A DNA stretch of 64,000 nt from Paenirhizobium naphthalenivorans (GTDB lineage: Bacteria > Pseudomonadota > Alphaproteobacteria > Rhizobiales > Rhizobiaceae): the NCBI RefSeq assembly GCF_007992095.1, contig NZ_BJZP01000009.1, positions 62,001 through 126,000 on the forward strand. The letters are read 5' to 3'. Shown one piece after another: positions 8,329-16,888 of this stretch (position 1 is its first letter; the number at the start of each line of letters is the position of its first letter). The notes under the pieces are model-generated. The model was not told the origin of the DNA. It saw nothing but the letters and a program-made list of their open reading frames with translations, and ran no database searches. Position numbers and translations under genes: made by a program.

Positions 8329-8523
8329 TCAATAGAATAGCTCTCCGCGGTCCAGACTTGTCGTCTGGTCGATCTGGAACCAGTCGGTAATGCGCTCGAT
8401 GTCGAGTTCGGTCTCTCCGTTGCGGAGTTGAAGGCGCAGTTTGCCGCCAGAGCGGCCGAGCGGAACGCCGATATAGATGCGGCTGTTACCCGCTTCGTCC
8501 AGAGTATCGATCGCGAAGCGCAT
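8329..8523 (-). CDS. Small hypothetical protein, 64 aa
   Basis: I do not recognise it. The predicted protein is a compact soluble sequence with alternating hydrophobic residues (SRIYIGVPL, KLRLQLRNGETELDIERI), compatible with a small beta-rich fold. There is no signal peptide or helix-turn-helix. CTTATAT lies a few bases upstream of the start on the minus strand and could be a -10 box, which would imply a very short leader. It is divergent from the YdcF-like gene. Codon use looks like that of its neighbours. Its reality rests only on the clean open frame in a gap. Confidence 0.45.
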   Translation of the reverse strand: MRFAIDTLDEAGNSRIYIGVPLGRSGGKLRLQLRNGETELDIERITDWFQIDQTTSLDRGELFY

Positions 8524-8686
8524 AGGGCCCCCAGATATAAGCGCGGAAAGTCTTTGTTTTCGAGTGCTGGAGGCTTAAGGGACCTGCCTTGAGCGAAGCT
8601 GTTGCAGGCGAGAGCCCTATGTCGTCGCGAGAGGGCGTAGGCCCGTTCCGGCGTCGCCGCGAGGGCGCCAAGAAGGAGAAAAAAGC

Positions 8687-9478
8687 ATGTTCCTGATCTC
8701 CAAGCTGTTCTGGGTGGTTGCCCAGCCGTTGTCGCTGGCCTTCCTGGCGGTCCTCTTTGCCCTCGTCGCGCTTGGTGCCGGTCTGCGCCGGTCAGGTGTC
8801 GCGCTTGGGGCCATCGCTTGCGCCATCCTGTTCGTGACGCTCTATACAACAACCGGCTCCTACGTGTTGCAGGGGCTCGAAGCACGCTTCCCCAGACCGG
8901 CCGACGATCCGCAGTCGCTTTCCTGCATGATTGTGCTCGGTGGCTCTTTCGAGACGGAGGTGACGACGACGCGTGGCGGGATCGAGATGAACCAGGCCGC
9001 CGACCGTTTTGTCGAGGCGCTGCGGCTTGCCCGCCGGTTTCCGCAATCGGTCATTCTGGTTTCAGGTGGCGATGGCTCCCTGAGTGGCCGCTATGAGGGT
9101 GATGCTGTTGCGTCCGACCGGTTCTTCACGGTCTTCGGGATTTCGTCCGACCGATTGCTGCGCGAGACGCGGTCGCGCACGACTGCCGAGAATGTCGACA
9201 ACAGCCGGTCGCTGCTGTTGCAGAATGGGTTGCAGAACTGCCTTCTGATCACATCGGCCTTCCACATGCCCCGTGCCGTCGGGCTGTTTCGCTCCGCAGG
9301 TCTTGCGATCGTTCCTTGGCCGACGGATTATCGCACCAGTGGGAAGGTGAGGCTTGCCCTGGATTTCACCCAGCCGACGTTGAACGCTCAGCAGATGGCG
9401 ACAGCTGTGCGCGAGTGGACAGGCCTTGCTGCCTATTACCTGATGGGCCGAATCGGGGCCTTGTATCCGGCGCCCTGA
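8687..9478 (+). CDS. YdcF/ElyC-SanA family (DUF218) membrane protein
   Basis: 263 aa. Two N-terminal hydrophobic segments (residues about 8-30 and 38-55) anchor a periplasmic DUF218 domain. Visible family features are CMIVLGGSF (near 79-87), VILVSGGDGS, the Thr/Glu-rich SRTTAENVDNS, LLITSAFHMPRAV and the C-terminal region WTGLAAYYLMGRIGAL. Members act in cell-envelope biology (ElyC and SanA affect peptidoglycan and lipid carrier use, YdcF binds S-adenosylmethionine). The exact substrate cannot be read from sequence. The start is preceded by AAGGAG. It is a single gene, convergent with the next minus-strand gene 19 nt away. Confidence 0.85.
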   Translation: MFLISKLFWVVAQPLSLAFLAVLFALVALGAGLRRSGVALGAIACAILFVTLYTTTGSYVLQGLEARFPRPADDPQSLSCMIVLGGSFETEVTTTRGGIEMNQAADRFVEALRLARRFPQSVILVSGGDGSLSGRYEGDAVASDRFFTVFGISSDRLLRETRSRTTAENVDNSRSLLLQNGLQNCLLITSAFHMPRAVGLFRSAGLAIVPWPTDYRTSGKVRLALDFTQPTLNAQQMATAVREWTGLAAYYLMGRIGALYPAP

Positions 9479-9497
9479 GTGCGAGCGTACAGGAAGT

Positions 9498-9971
9498 TCA
9501 TTTCTTCGAGATGGTCAGGAACTTAGTGCCTCGCACCCGCACGGTGATCTCACAGATTGCCTCGTCGGTGCGCTCGCAATAGCGAGGATGCATCTGCATC
9601 ACGAAGACCATGTTGCCGAAGCGCTTGATGAAGTCGTAGCCATACATCTTGGCGGTGGCGATCATGAAGTAGCCACCTTCCTTCACCTGAAGATAGAAGT
9701 TGTAAGGGCAGCCGTCGTCGGTGCAGTCGGGTCCGCGCATGCCGTCGCACACGATCTCGCCTTCGTTAACCACGGCGTCGATGATGCCATCATTGTTGAT
9801 GTCCAGCCTCGTGATGAAGTCGGGGCCAAACTTCACGGCATTGCAGCGCTTCTGGAAATGTTCCTTTTCGTATATTTCGGGATCGCTGATAAGCTGCTGC
9901 TGGCCCAGCGCTGCGGAGCTTGCGGTCAACAGAAACGCGATTTGCAGAACGGCAAGAAGCAGGTATTTCAC
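9498..9971 (-). CDS. Hypothetical secreted protein, 157 aa
   Basis: It begins with a clear signal peptide (MKYLLLAVLQIAFLLTASSAALG, likely cleaved before QQ), so the product is probably periplasmic. Six cysteines (in RCNAV, VCDGM, DCTDDGCPYN, RYCER, ICEIT) suggest disulphide bonds. RLDINNDGIIDAVVNEGE resembles an acidic calcium-binding or VCBS-type loop. I cannot name a family. It faces the YdcF-like gene tail to tail and is divergent from the TRIC-type gene. Confidence 0.7.
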   Translation of the reverse strand: MKYLLLAVLQIAFLLTASSAALGQQQLISDPEIYEKEHFQKRCNAVKFGPDFITRLDINNDGIIDAVVNEGEIVCDGMRGPDCTDDGCPYNFYLQVKEGGYFMIATAKMYGYDFIKRFGNMVFVMQMHPRYCERTDEAICEITVRVRGTKFLTISKK

Positions 9972-10080
9972 GGCAGTCGCCCCAGGAAGATGAGTTCTTT
10001 TTCCTCTACCATATGTTTCCGTGCTTGTGCGGCCCTGACGCCGGTATGCTTGCCGAACGCTTTCGCAGGAAGATGCTGAA

Positions 10081-10716
10081 ATGACGCTGCTCGGATTTCT
10101 AGACTATGCGGGAGTTGCCGTCTTCGCGGCGACCGGCGCGCTTTCCGCCTCGCGCAAGGAGCTCGACGTGATCGGTTTCCTCTTTCTCGCCGCCATCACC
10201 GGCATTGGCGGAGGGACCTTGCGCGACTTGGTGCTTGGCAATGTTCCGGTCTTCTGGGTGCGCGATCCCGGCTATATCCTGGTTTGCGCCTTTGTTGGTG
10301 TGCTGGTTTTCTTCACGGCCCATCTCTTCGAGTCGCGCTATCGGCTTTTGATCTGGCTGGATGCTATCGGGCTTTCGGCCTATTGCGTCATGGGCGCGGC
10401 CAAGGGGCTGGCGGCCACCGGTTCGCCGACGGTTGCGATTGTTACGGGCACATTGACCGCTGCTCTCGGCGGGATTCTGCGCGACATCATCGCCGGGGAG
10501 CCCTCGGTGCTCTTGCGTCCGGAGATTTATGTCACGGCGGCGCTTGTCGGAGCTTGTGCCTTCACTGCAGCGACCGCGTTGGGCACGCCGCTCTATGTCG
10601 CATCAATCTTGGGGGCGACGACCGCCTTTGCTATCCGCGGCGGTGCGTTGCGGTTTGGCTGGAGTTTCCCCAGCTACAAATCTCGTCCGGGCCGACCGCC
10701 GCAGGACGTCCTCTAG
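10081..10716 (+). CDS. TRIC-type cation channel family protein (UPF0126/YicG)
   Basis: 211 aa with about seven hydrophobic segments and the duplicated glycine-rich repeat typical of the family: TGALSASRKELD with GIGGGTLRDLVLG in the first half, AAKGL with LGGILRDIIAGEPSVLL in the second. Bacterial homologues of TRIC form trimeric cation-permeable channels in the inner membrane; the ion and physiology here are unknown. A related member is implicated in glycine transport, so substrate assignment is open. It ends 8 nt before the stop of the convergent irr gene. Confidence 0.88.
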   Translation: MTLLGFLDYAGVAVFAATGALSASRKELDVIGFLFLAAITGIGGGTLRDLVLGNVPVFWVRDPGYILVCAFVGVLVFFTAHLFESRYRLLIWLDAIGLSAYCVMGAAKGLAATGSPTVAIVTGTLTAALGGILRDIIAGEPSVLLRPEIYVTAALVGACAFTAATALGTPLYVASILGATTAFAIRGGALRFGWSFPSYKSRPGRPPQDVL

Positions 10717-10724
10717 AAAAGGGC

Positions 10725-11150
10725 TTAAGCCTCATCCTTCTTCGTCCGAAGGCGAATCACAACGTCAACATGGGCAATCTCCATGCCTAGCGGAGGCTCG
10801 GGGAGATTGTCGATAACGATGCTATTGATCGGGATATCGAGAACTTCGTTCTCTCCCTCAATGAAAAAATGGTGATGATCGGACACATTGGTGTCAAAAT
10901 AAGTCTTGGCGCCTTCGACCGCGAGGACCCGGATCAGGCCGGCTTCGGTGAACTGGTGAAGCGTATTGTAAACGGTCGCGAGCGAAACGGGAACCTTGGC
11001 GGCCGTCGCCTCTTCGTGCAGTTCTTCCACAGTCAGGTGACGGTCGCCCTTCGCGAATAACAGGCTCGCCAGCGCGATCCTTTGCCGCGTTGGACGCAGT
11101 CCATGATGCCGCAATTTCAATTCTGTACCGGTGCGATCCTCAACCGTCAT
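10725..11150 (-). CDS. irr: Iron response regulator Irr (Fur family)
   Basis: 141 aa. A winged-helix Fur-type DNA-binding domain (LRPTRQRIALASLL, VSLATVYNTLHQF) is followed by the dimer/metal domain with SDHHHFF, the histidine cluster of Irr proteins. In rhizobia Irr accumulates under low iron, represses heme and iron-storage genes and is destabilised by heme. The context is diagnostic: irr divergent from fabA in Rhizobiales. A short cysteine-type heme regulatory motif (as in Bradyrhizobium) is absent, as in other Rhizobiaceae Irr proteins. The 296-nt region to fabA must hold both promoters. Confidence 0.9.
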   Translation of the reverse strand: MTVEDRTGTELKLRHHGLRPTRQRIALASLLFAKGDRHLTVEELHEEATAAKVPVSLATVYNTLHQFTEAGLIRVLAVEGAKTYFDTNVSDHHHFFIEGENEVLDIPINSIVIDNLPEPPLGMEIAHVDVVIRLRTKKDEA

Positions 11151-11446
11151 GAAGACGCTCTCCGCATTGTCTGACTATGATCATCTGACTTCATAGACTG
11201 ATATAACTTTTGCGCATCACCCTTTCAATAGATTCCACCGGCCGGCGATGGCACAAAGTGCCGAAAAAGCCCCGATCTGCCGGTTTAGGGTCTGGTCCTT
11301 GAGGTGTGCATCCTGTATGCGACGGCGGAAGCCACCCGATGCCAGTGGACCGTGAAGTCAGCGGTGCGGCTATTGTGGGACTTCATTTTATCCCTATCTT
11401 GCTCTAAGGGTCCGTTAACGAGACGCCTAGGGGGGAAAAGAAGAAA

Positions 11447-11962
11447 ATGGCACCAAGACAATCCAGCTATAACTATGAAGAGATACTCGCTTGCGGTCGC
11501 GGCGAGCTGTTCGGTCCTGGCAATGCGCAGCTCCCCCTGCCGCCGATGCTAATGGTCCATCGCATCACGGACATTTCCGAGACGGGTGGCGCCTTCGACA
11601 AGGGTTACATTCGCGCCGAATACGATGTCCGCCCCGACGACTGGTATTTCCCCTGCCACTTCCAGGGCAACCCCATCATGCCCGGCTGTCTCGGCCTTGA
11701 CGGCATGTGGCAACTGACCGGCTTCTTCCTGGGGTGGCTCGGGGAAGAGGGGCGCGGCATGGCCCTGTCGACCGGCGAAGTGAAATTCAAGGGCATGGTC
11801 CGCCCGACCACCAAGCTGCTCGAATACGGTATCGACTTCAAGCGCGTCATGCGCGGCCGCTTGGTTCTCGGCACTGCCGATGGCTGGCTGAAAGCCGATG
11901 GCGAAACCATCTACCAGGCAACTGACCTGCGGGTTGGTCTGTCGAAGGAAAAGACGGCCTGA
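11447..11962 (+). CDS. fabA: 3-hydroxydecanoyl-ACP dehydratase/isomerase
   Basis: 171 aa, the standard size. FabA dehydrates 3-hydroxyacyl-ACPs and isomerises trans-2- to cis-3-decenoyl-ACP, the branch point for unsaturated fatty acids. The hot-dog fold motif [17 protein letters not shown] has the catalytic His and the catalytic Asp (GLDGMWQL), followed by GEVKFKGMV. The ATG at 11447 follows a GGGGAAAAGAAGAAA leader. It is the first gene of fabA-fabB-fabI, with fabB 40 nt downstream. It makes the anaerobic unsaturated-fatty-acid route explicit in this organism. Confidence 0.96.
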   Translation: MAPRQSSYNYEEILACGRGELFGPGNAQLPLPPMLMVHRITDISETGGAFDKGYIRAEYDVRPDDWYFPCHFQGNPIMPGCLGLDGMWQLTGFFLGWLGEEGRGMALSTGEVKFKGMVRPTTKLLEYGIDFKRVMRGRLVLGTADGWLKADGETIYQATDLRVGLSKEKTA

Positions 11963-12001
11963 GAGGCATTGTCCAATCGTTTTTGTAAGAAGGTCTGAGA
12001 A

Positions 12002-13225
12002 ATGAGACGGGTAGTTGTAACGGGACTTGGCATCGTGTCCTCGATCGGCGCCGATGCGGCTGAAGTAACCGCATCGCTGCGTGAGGCGAAGTCGGGCATC
12101 ACCTTTTCTCCCGATTTCGCTGAGCACGGCTTCAGGTGCCAGGTTTGGGGCAAGCCCAGCCTGGACCCGACGGAGCTCGTCGACCGCCGTGCCATGCGCT
12201 TCCTGTCGCAGGGCGGAGCCTGGAATCACGTTGCCATGAAGCAGGCAATCGCCGATGCCGGTCTCGAAGAGGCAGACTACGCCCAGAACGAGCGCGTTGG
12301 CATCATCATGGGTTCCGGCGGTCCCTCAACCAAGCAGATCGTCGATGCGGCCGACATTGTTCGCCAGAACAACAGCCCGAAACGTATCGGTCCGTTCGCC
12401 GTGCCGAAGGCCATGTCGTCAACGGCATCCGCGACGCTTGCAACTTGGTTCAAGCTGCACGGGGTGAACTATTCGATCTCCTCGGCTTGCTCGACCTCTG
12501 CGCATTGCATCGGCAATGCGATGGAGATGATTCAGTGGGGCAAGCAGGATATGATGTTCGCCGGCGGCCACGAGGATCTCGACTGGACCATGTCCGATCT
12601 GTTCGACGCTATGGGTGCCATGTCCTCCAAGCATAACGAAACGCCGTCGACCGCCTCGCGCGCTTATGACGTGTCGCGCGACGGCTTCGTCATCGCCGGC
12701 GGCGCGGGGGTACTGGTGCTTGAGGAGCTGGAACGCGCCAAGGCCCGTGGCGCCAAGATCTACGCCGAGATCGTCGGTTATGGTGCGACCTCGGACGGTT
12801 ATGACATGGTTGCTCCTTCGGGCGAAGGCGCCGTGCGCTGCATGCGCCAAGCGCTGTCAACGGTGACGGGCGAGGTAGACTACATCAATACCCACGGCAC
12901 GTCGACGACGGTTGGAGATTCGAAGGAGATCGGCGCGATCCGCGAAGTCTTCGGCGACAAGATTCCACCTGTACAGTCGACCAAGTCGCTGACGGGCCAC
13001 TCTCTGGGTGCTGCCGGTGTGCAGGAGTCGATCTATGGCCTGTTGATGATGCAGGAGCGCTTCATCGGCGAAAGTGCCCACATTACCGAACTCGACCCGG
13101 AATTTGACGGCGTGCCGATCGTCCGCAAGCGCATCGATGATGCGAAGATCGATACCGTTCTGTCGAACTCGTTCGGCTTCGGTGGAACCAACGCAACCCT
13201 GGTCTTCCAGCGTCACAATGGATAA
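12002..13225 (+). CDS. fabB: 3-oxoacyl-ACP synthase I
   Basis: 407 aa. It elongates fatty acyl-ACPs and is required, with FabA, for cis-unsaturated chains. The thiolase fold has the catalytic Cys in [10 protein letters not shown] and the two active-site histidines in [11 protein letters not shown] and [12 protein letters not shown], with the C-terminal glycine loop [12 protein letters not shown]. The start [14 protein letters not shown] is canonical and follows AGAAGGTCTGAGAA. It ends TAA at 13223-13225, overlapping the start of fabI, which indicates translational coupling. Confidence 0.96.
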   Translation: MRRVVVTGLGIVSSIGADAAEVTASLREAKSGITFSPDFAEHGFRCQVWGKPSLDPTELVDRRAMRFLSQGGAWNHVAMKQAIADAGLEEADYAQNERVGIIMGSGGPSTKQIVDAADIVRQNNSPKRIGPFAVPKAMSSTASATLATWFKLHGVNYSISSACSTSAHCIGNAMEMIQWGKQDMMFAGGHEDLDWTMSDLFDAMGAMSSKHNETPSTASRAYDVSRDGFVIAGGAGVLVLEELERAKARGAKIYAEIVGYGATSDGYDMVAPSGEGAVRCMRQALSTVTGEVDYINTHGTSTTVGDSKEIGAIREVFGDKIPPVQSTKSLTGHSLGAAGVQESIYGLLMMQERFIGESAHITELDPEFDGVPIVRKRIDDAKIDTVLSNSFGFGGTNATLVFQRHNG

Positions 13226-14036
13226 CGGCATGATCGCCTCTATGCAGGGAAAGCGCGGCCTCATCATGGGCGTCGCGAACAGCCATTCGATCGCCTGGGG
13301 CATTGCCCAGGCGCTGAGCGGGGCAGGTGCGGAACTGGCCTTCACCTATCAGGGCGAAGCGCTCGGAAAGCGCGTGAAGCCGCTGGCGGCAGAGCTCGGA
13401 TCCGACTTCCTCCTGCCTTGCGATGTTGAGGATCTCGCCTCTGTCGACGCGGTCGTCGCCGCGCTCAAGGAACGTTGGGGCAAGCTTGATTTCGTCGTGC
13501 ATGCGATCGGCTTTTCCGACAAAAATGAGCTCAAGGGGCTCTATGCAGACACGACGCGGGATAATTTCAGCCGTACCATGGTGATCTCATGCTTCTCGTT
13601 TACCGAGATTGCCAAGCGCGCAGCCGACTTGATGTCGGAAGGCGGTGCGATGCTGACGTTGACCTATGGCGGTTCCGTGCGTCTCATGCCAAACTATAAC
13701 GTTATGGGTGTCGCCAAGGCCGCTCTGGAGGCGTCTGTGCGCTATCTGGCCGGCGACTACGGCCCGCGCGGCATTCGTGTCAATGCGATCTCTGCGGGTC
13801 CGATCCGCACACTGGCTGGCGCGGGGATTTCAGATGCGCGCGCCATGCTTTCTTGGCAGCAGAAGAACGCGCCGCTACGTCGCACCGTCACGATCGAGGA
13901 TGTCGGTAATTCCGCCCTTTACCTGCTATCCGATCTTGCGCGCGGCGTGACCGGCGAGATCCACTACGTCGATGCTGGCTATAACATCACATCCATGCCG
14001 ACGCTTGACACGCTGCGCAGTTCGGACGTGGAATAA
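13218..14036 (+). CDS. fabI: Enoyl-ACP reductase (NADH)
   Basis: 272 aa from the ATG at 13218, which overlaps the fabB stop by 8 nt. An in-frame ATG at 13230 ([10 protein letters not shown]) is an equally good start. FabI reduces trans-2-enoyl-ACP in the last step of each elongation cycle. The short-chain dehydrogenase features are [18 protein letters not shown] (NADH binding), [15 protein letters not shown], the active-site segment [21 protein letters not shown] (Tyr...Met...Lys) and [11 protein letters not shown]. It is the last gene of the operon. The hairpin at 14059-14091 ends the region. Confidence 0.95.
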   Translation: MDNGMIASMQGKRGLIMGVANSHSIAWGIAQALSGAGAELAFTYQGEALGKRVKPLAAELGSDFLLPCDVEDLASVDAVVAALKERWGKLDFVVHAIGFSDKNELKGLYADTTRDNFSRTMVISCFSFTEIAKRAADLMSEGGAMLTLTYGGSVRLMPNYNVMGVAKAALEASVRYLAGDYGPRGIRVNAISAGPIRTLAGAGISDARAMLSWQQKNAPLRRTVTIEDVGNSALYLLSDLARGVTGEIHYVDAGYNITSMPTLDTLRSSDVE

Positions 14037-14055
14037 GCCCTCGACGGAGCAATAA

Positions 14056-14091
14056 AAAATGCCTGGCGCGACCTCATATCACGCCAGGCAT
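14056..14091. terminator. Hairpin between fabI and the LuxR-type gene
   Basis: A 10-bp perfect stem, ATGCCTGGCG (14059-14068) with CGCCAGGCAT (14082-14091). On the minus strand it is followed by a T-run (complement of AATAAAAA), so it is a good terminator for the minus gene. On plus it lacks a U-run and would only be a weak stop for fabI. Confidence 0.7.
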
Positions 14092-14128
14092 GAACACGGA
14101 GTGGTACGCCAGCCGGGTTCTTTCCGGC

Positions 14129-14392
14129 TTACTCCGGTTTTGGGTCTTGCTCCATCGCGATGGAGCCCATCAACATCGCCACGCTGACCGCATGGAACCG
14201 ATTGCGTGCACCGAGCTTTCGTTCTGCGGAATCCAGTGTGCTGTCCACCTCGATCTCTGACAGCAGAAGCAGGCTGCAGATGTCGAGTGGCCGCTTGCCC
14301 TCAGCGACCATCGTCAGACATTTCACTTCCGCCTCGGTCAATTCGACTGTAACGCCCGACGTCTCTTCGCCGGACATTTTTCTATTCGCCAT
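14129..14392 (-). CDS. Small LuxR-type helix-turn-helix regulator, 87 aa
   Basis: A stand-alone GerE/LuxR DNA-binding domain: LTEAEVKCLTMVAEGKRPLDICSLL then a recognition-like helix VDSTLDSAERKLGARNRFHAVSVAMLMG, with no receiver or autoinducer domain. I start at MANRKMSGEET (14392), because the upstream 30 codons have unlike composition and overlap the intergenic region. Free-standing domains of this type are common in rhizobia; their targets are unknown. The terminator at 14056-14091 follows it. Confidence 0.75.
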   Translation of the reverse strand: MANRKMSGEETSGVTVELTEAEVKCLTMVAEGKRPLDICSLLLLSEIEVDSTLDSAERKLGARNRFHAVSVAMLMGSIAMEQDPKPE

Positions 14393-14634
14393 GATGTTCT
14401 GAGGTCGCCGCCACGTTTTGCCAGCAGTCGTTTTTGACCACGGCGTCTGTATCGTTAGCGATATAGGGAAAAGAAACGCCATTGTAATTCGCGGCGGCCG
14501 CCAAAAACTTTACTTTACGGACGGAAGGCGAAAATCTGCACTCGTCAGATTCAATCAACCAGTACTATTCCGAACTGTTTCGAGGGCGATGTCAATAGAC
14601 AGATCGAGATTGCAATTCTACTTCCAGATCGCAT

Positions 14635-15681
14635 TCAGGCACCTCTGCGTCCGCGTAGTTCGCTCGGTGTGCGGCCGAACCAGCGCGTGACCGATCGGGT
14701 GAACGCACTCGGTGCGGAATAGCCAAGGCGATAGCAGATCTCCGAGATCGACAATTCGCTCCCGGTGAGCAGATTGAGGCTCAACTCGCGTCGGAGGTCA
14801 TCGCGGATTTCCGCGAGGCTCGTATTCTCTTCCGCAAGTCGGCGCTGAAAGGTACGTTCGGATATGCCAAAGTGCGGAGAGATGTCGCTCAGCGACGAAT
14901 TTTGTTCCGCCATGCGCAAAATCAGGAACCTGCGTACCTGATCGATGAAGTCTCCCTCTTGATAATCGGCATCCGGTCGCATGGACCGGCACTGGATATC
15001 CATCAACGTGAACAGCCGTGCATCGGCCTTGGGGTTCCTCGTATCGAGAATGCTCAGCGGAATACGCAGGGCATTCTCCCGGCAACCGAAGCGCAGCCTC
15101 TTTGTCAGGTAATCGCGAAAAACCTGCGGGGTCTTTGGTCGGGGTCGTTCAAGGTCTACTTCGACGAGATCGGTATGAAGCCCCACAATATCGCGCAGAC
15201 GCTGCATCGTGAGGGCAACGCCCATGTCAACATATTGGTCGCGTTTTACGATCGCCGGGGCAAAAGACCATGAAAAGCATGCACCACGCCCATCAATGGT
15301 GATGCGCAGATTGCTGGCGTAGGTCGCGTATTGCATATGCAGGGCGAGAAAGCGCACAAATTCGCGCACGGTTGGCGCTGTCATCAGTCCGTAGCCGAAG
15401 GGGCCTGTTGAGCCCGGGACAAAGCGGTCGACACATTTCAGTCCGAATGCCTCGTCGTCTGCCAATAGCGCACAAGCCTCAAGAAGCCGGCAGAGTCGGT
15501 CGAGGCTGATGCGTGCCGTGAGACTCTGAAATATCTCCGGCTCAATCTCTAGCGCGCCGCAAATTGGCACAATATCAATGCCGTAGGACTGCGCATGAGC
15601 AGCGACCGCGGAGGCAACACCCGCAACGGTGGTGAGTTCGTCGGCAATAGATCTATTAGGCATCGAATATATGGCGTCCAA
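14635..15681 (-). CDS. AraC-family transcriptional regulator
   Basis: 348 aa. The N-terminal 200 residues look like the ligand-binding domain of the OruR/ArgR-like AraC subgroup (arabinose_bd type: SLTARISLDRLCRLLE, FGYGLMTAPTVREFVRFL). The C-terminus is a double helix-turn-helix (SLSDISPHFGISERTFQRRLAEEN, LSISEICYRLGYSAPSAFTRSVTRWFGRTP). An alternative start is MPNRSIADEL, 6 codons later. It stands alone on the minus strand with no adjacent obvious target operon, so the inducer is unknown. Confidence 0.85.
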   Translation of the reverse strand: MDAIYSMPNRSIADELTTVAGVASAVAAHAQSYGIDIVPICGALEIEPEIFQSLTARISLDRLCRLLEACALLADDEAFGLKCVDRFVPGSTGPFGYGLMTAPTVREFVRFLALHMQYATYASNLRITIDGRGACFSWSFAPAIVKRDQYVDMGVALTMQRLRDIVGLHTDLVEVDLERPRPKTPQVFRDYLTKRLRFGCRENALRIPLSILDTRNPKADARLFTLMDIQCRSMRPDADYQEGDFIDQVRRFLILRMAEQNSSLSDISPHFGISERTFQRRLAEENTSLAEIRDDLRRELSLNLLTGSELSISEICYRLGYSAPSAFTRSVTRWFGRTPSELRGRRGA

Positions 15682-15799
15682 TGATAAGCCAATGGCGTCA
15701 TAAGCTAAGTCTCATTGCGCTGCTTGTCGAGAGACACGGCGTCCGGAAGACCCGGATGCCGTCAGATCACCAACGATGTCCTATGCTGCTCAGCCAAGC

Positions 15800-16816
15800 C
15801 TACTTCTTGGCCCAGAGCACCTTGAAGCGCGCATTCCGGCAGGTCTCTCCATGCTCGCGGAAGTCCTCGGACAGGATGTTCTCATAGGGCAGGCCCCGAT
15901 TGGCAACGAGCAGCAGTATGCCCCCGCCGCGCAGCGCCTGGCTGGCAGCCTTGATCATCGTCTGACCAAGGCTCGGCTCAGCAGCATGTCCCTGATGGAA
16001 GGGTGGGTTCATGATCACGAGATCGTATTTCTCCTTGGCCGGTTCGCGGGTCAGGTCCTGCCAGAAGAAGCGCGCCGTCAACTGGGGGCAGTTCTCCGCC
16101 AGATTGGTCTTGGCGTATTCCAGTGCCTGGTAATCAGCCTCGAACAGATCGATACGGGCAGTCCGGGGCGAGCGCGTGGCAAGCATGGCCGAAAGATAGC
16201 CCCAGCCCGCTCCGAAGTCGGCGGCATTGCCATCAAAGTTCTCGGGCAGACGGCTTGCCAGAAGCTCGGAGCCATCATCGATACGATCATGCGAAAACAT
16301 GCCAGGGCGTGTGTGGAAACGTCCTTCCACAAGCGTCTCGCGCGCGGCGAGCTTGGCGGCCGCCGGGCCGGCGTCTTCCGGCGTGTTGAACCACAGGGCG
16401 ACGCCGTGGTACTTCGGCATGTGTTCGGCCTCGATGCCGAGGGCAGCGAGGCGCTTGCGCATCGGCTGGACGCCGTCCTCTTTGCCGCCGGCAATTACGA
16501 CCAAGCCACCCGTCTTCACGCGGCTCAATGCCTCGGCGACACGATCGTCGTTCTCGCCGCGGTGCTTGCCGAGCAAGACCAGTGCGCCGTCATAGGCCTC
16601 GCCCTCGACGTGTGACAGGGGCTCGAGCCTTGCGGCCTGCAACCGTAGATATTCTCCCCTATGGCCCTGTACCGGGACGATCGTGGCGCCAAAGGCTTCG
16701 GGAGGGGCGAACCCGGCCTCGGCGCCGAGAAAGAGGAAGCGTTCGCCGGCCGCGGGTGCGGCGACGGTTTCGCTGGCAAAGGGGTGGAACAGGGTCTTCA
16801 GCGTATCGCGGCTCAT
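15800..16816 (-). CDS. rsmC: RsmC-like 16S rRNA guanine-N2 methyltransferase
   Basis: 338 aa with the two-domain layout of RsmC/RlmG: a degenerate N-terminal methyltransferase half and a catalytic C-terminal half. The latter has ADFGAGWGYLSAM (SAM-binding motif I), IDLFEADYQALEYA (acidic ribose-binding loop) and the base-methylation motif IMNPPFHQG (NPPF). RsmC methylates G1207 of 16S rRNA in E. coli; RlmG is the alternative specificity. The pnp terminator sits just upstream of its start, so it needs its own promoter. Confidence 0.82.
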   Translation of the reverse strand: MSRDTLKTLFHPFASETVAAPAAGERFLFLGAEAGFAPPEAFGATIVPVQGHRGEYLRLQAARLEPLSHVEGEAYDGALVLLGKHRGENDDRVAEALSRVKTGGLVVIAGGKEDGVQPMRKRLAALGIEAEHMPKYHGVALWFNTPEDAGPAAAKLAARETLVEGRFHTRPGMFSHDRIDDGSELLASRLPENFDGNAADFGAGWGYLSAMLATRSPRTARIDLFEADYQALEYAKTNLAENCPQLTARFFWQDLTREPAKEKYDLVIMNPPFHQGHAAEPSLGQTMIKAASQALRGGGILLLVANRGLPYENILSEDFREHGETCRNARFKVLWAKK

Positions 16817-16835
16817 GGCAGAGTTCTCCGAGCGA

Positions 16836-16867
16836 ATAAAAAAGGCGCGGAATGGATTCCGCGCCTT
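16836..16867 (-). terminator. Intrinsic terminator of the rimP-pnp operon
   Basis: Perfect 12-bp arms AAGGCGCGGAAT (16842-16853) and ATTCCGCGCCTT (16856-16867). On the minus strand the stem is followed by TTTTTTATTCG. It lies 20 nt beyond the pnp stop. Confidence 0.85.
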
Positions 16868-16888
16868 GGTGCAAAGGTAGGGGGCCGA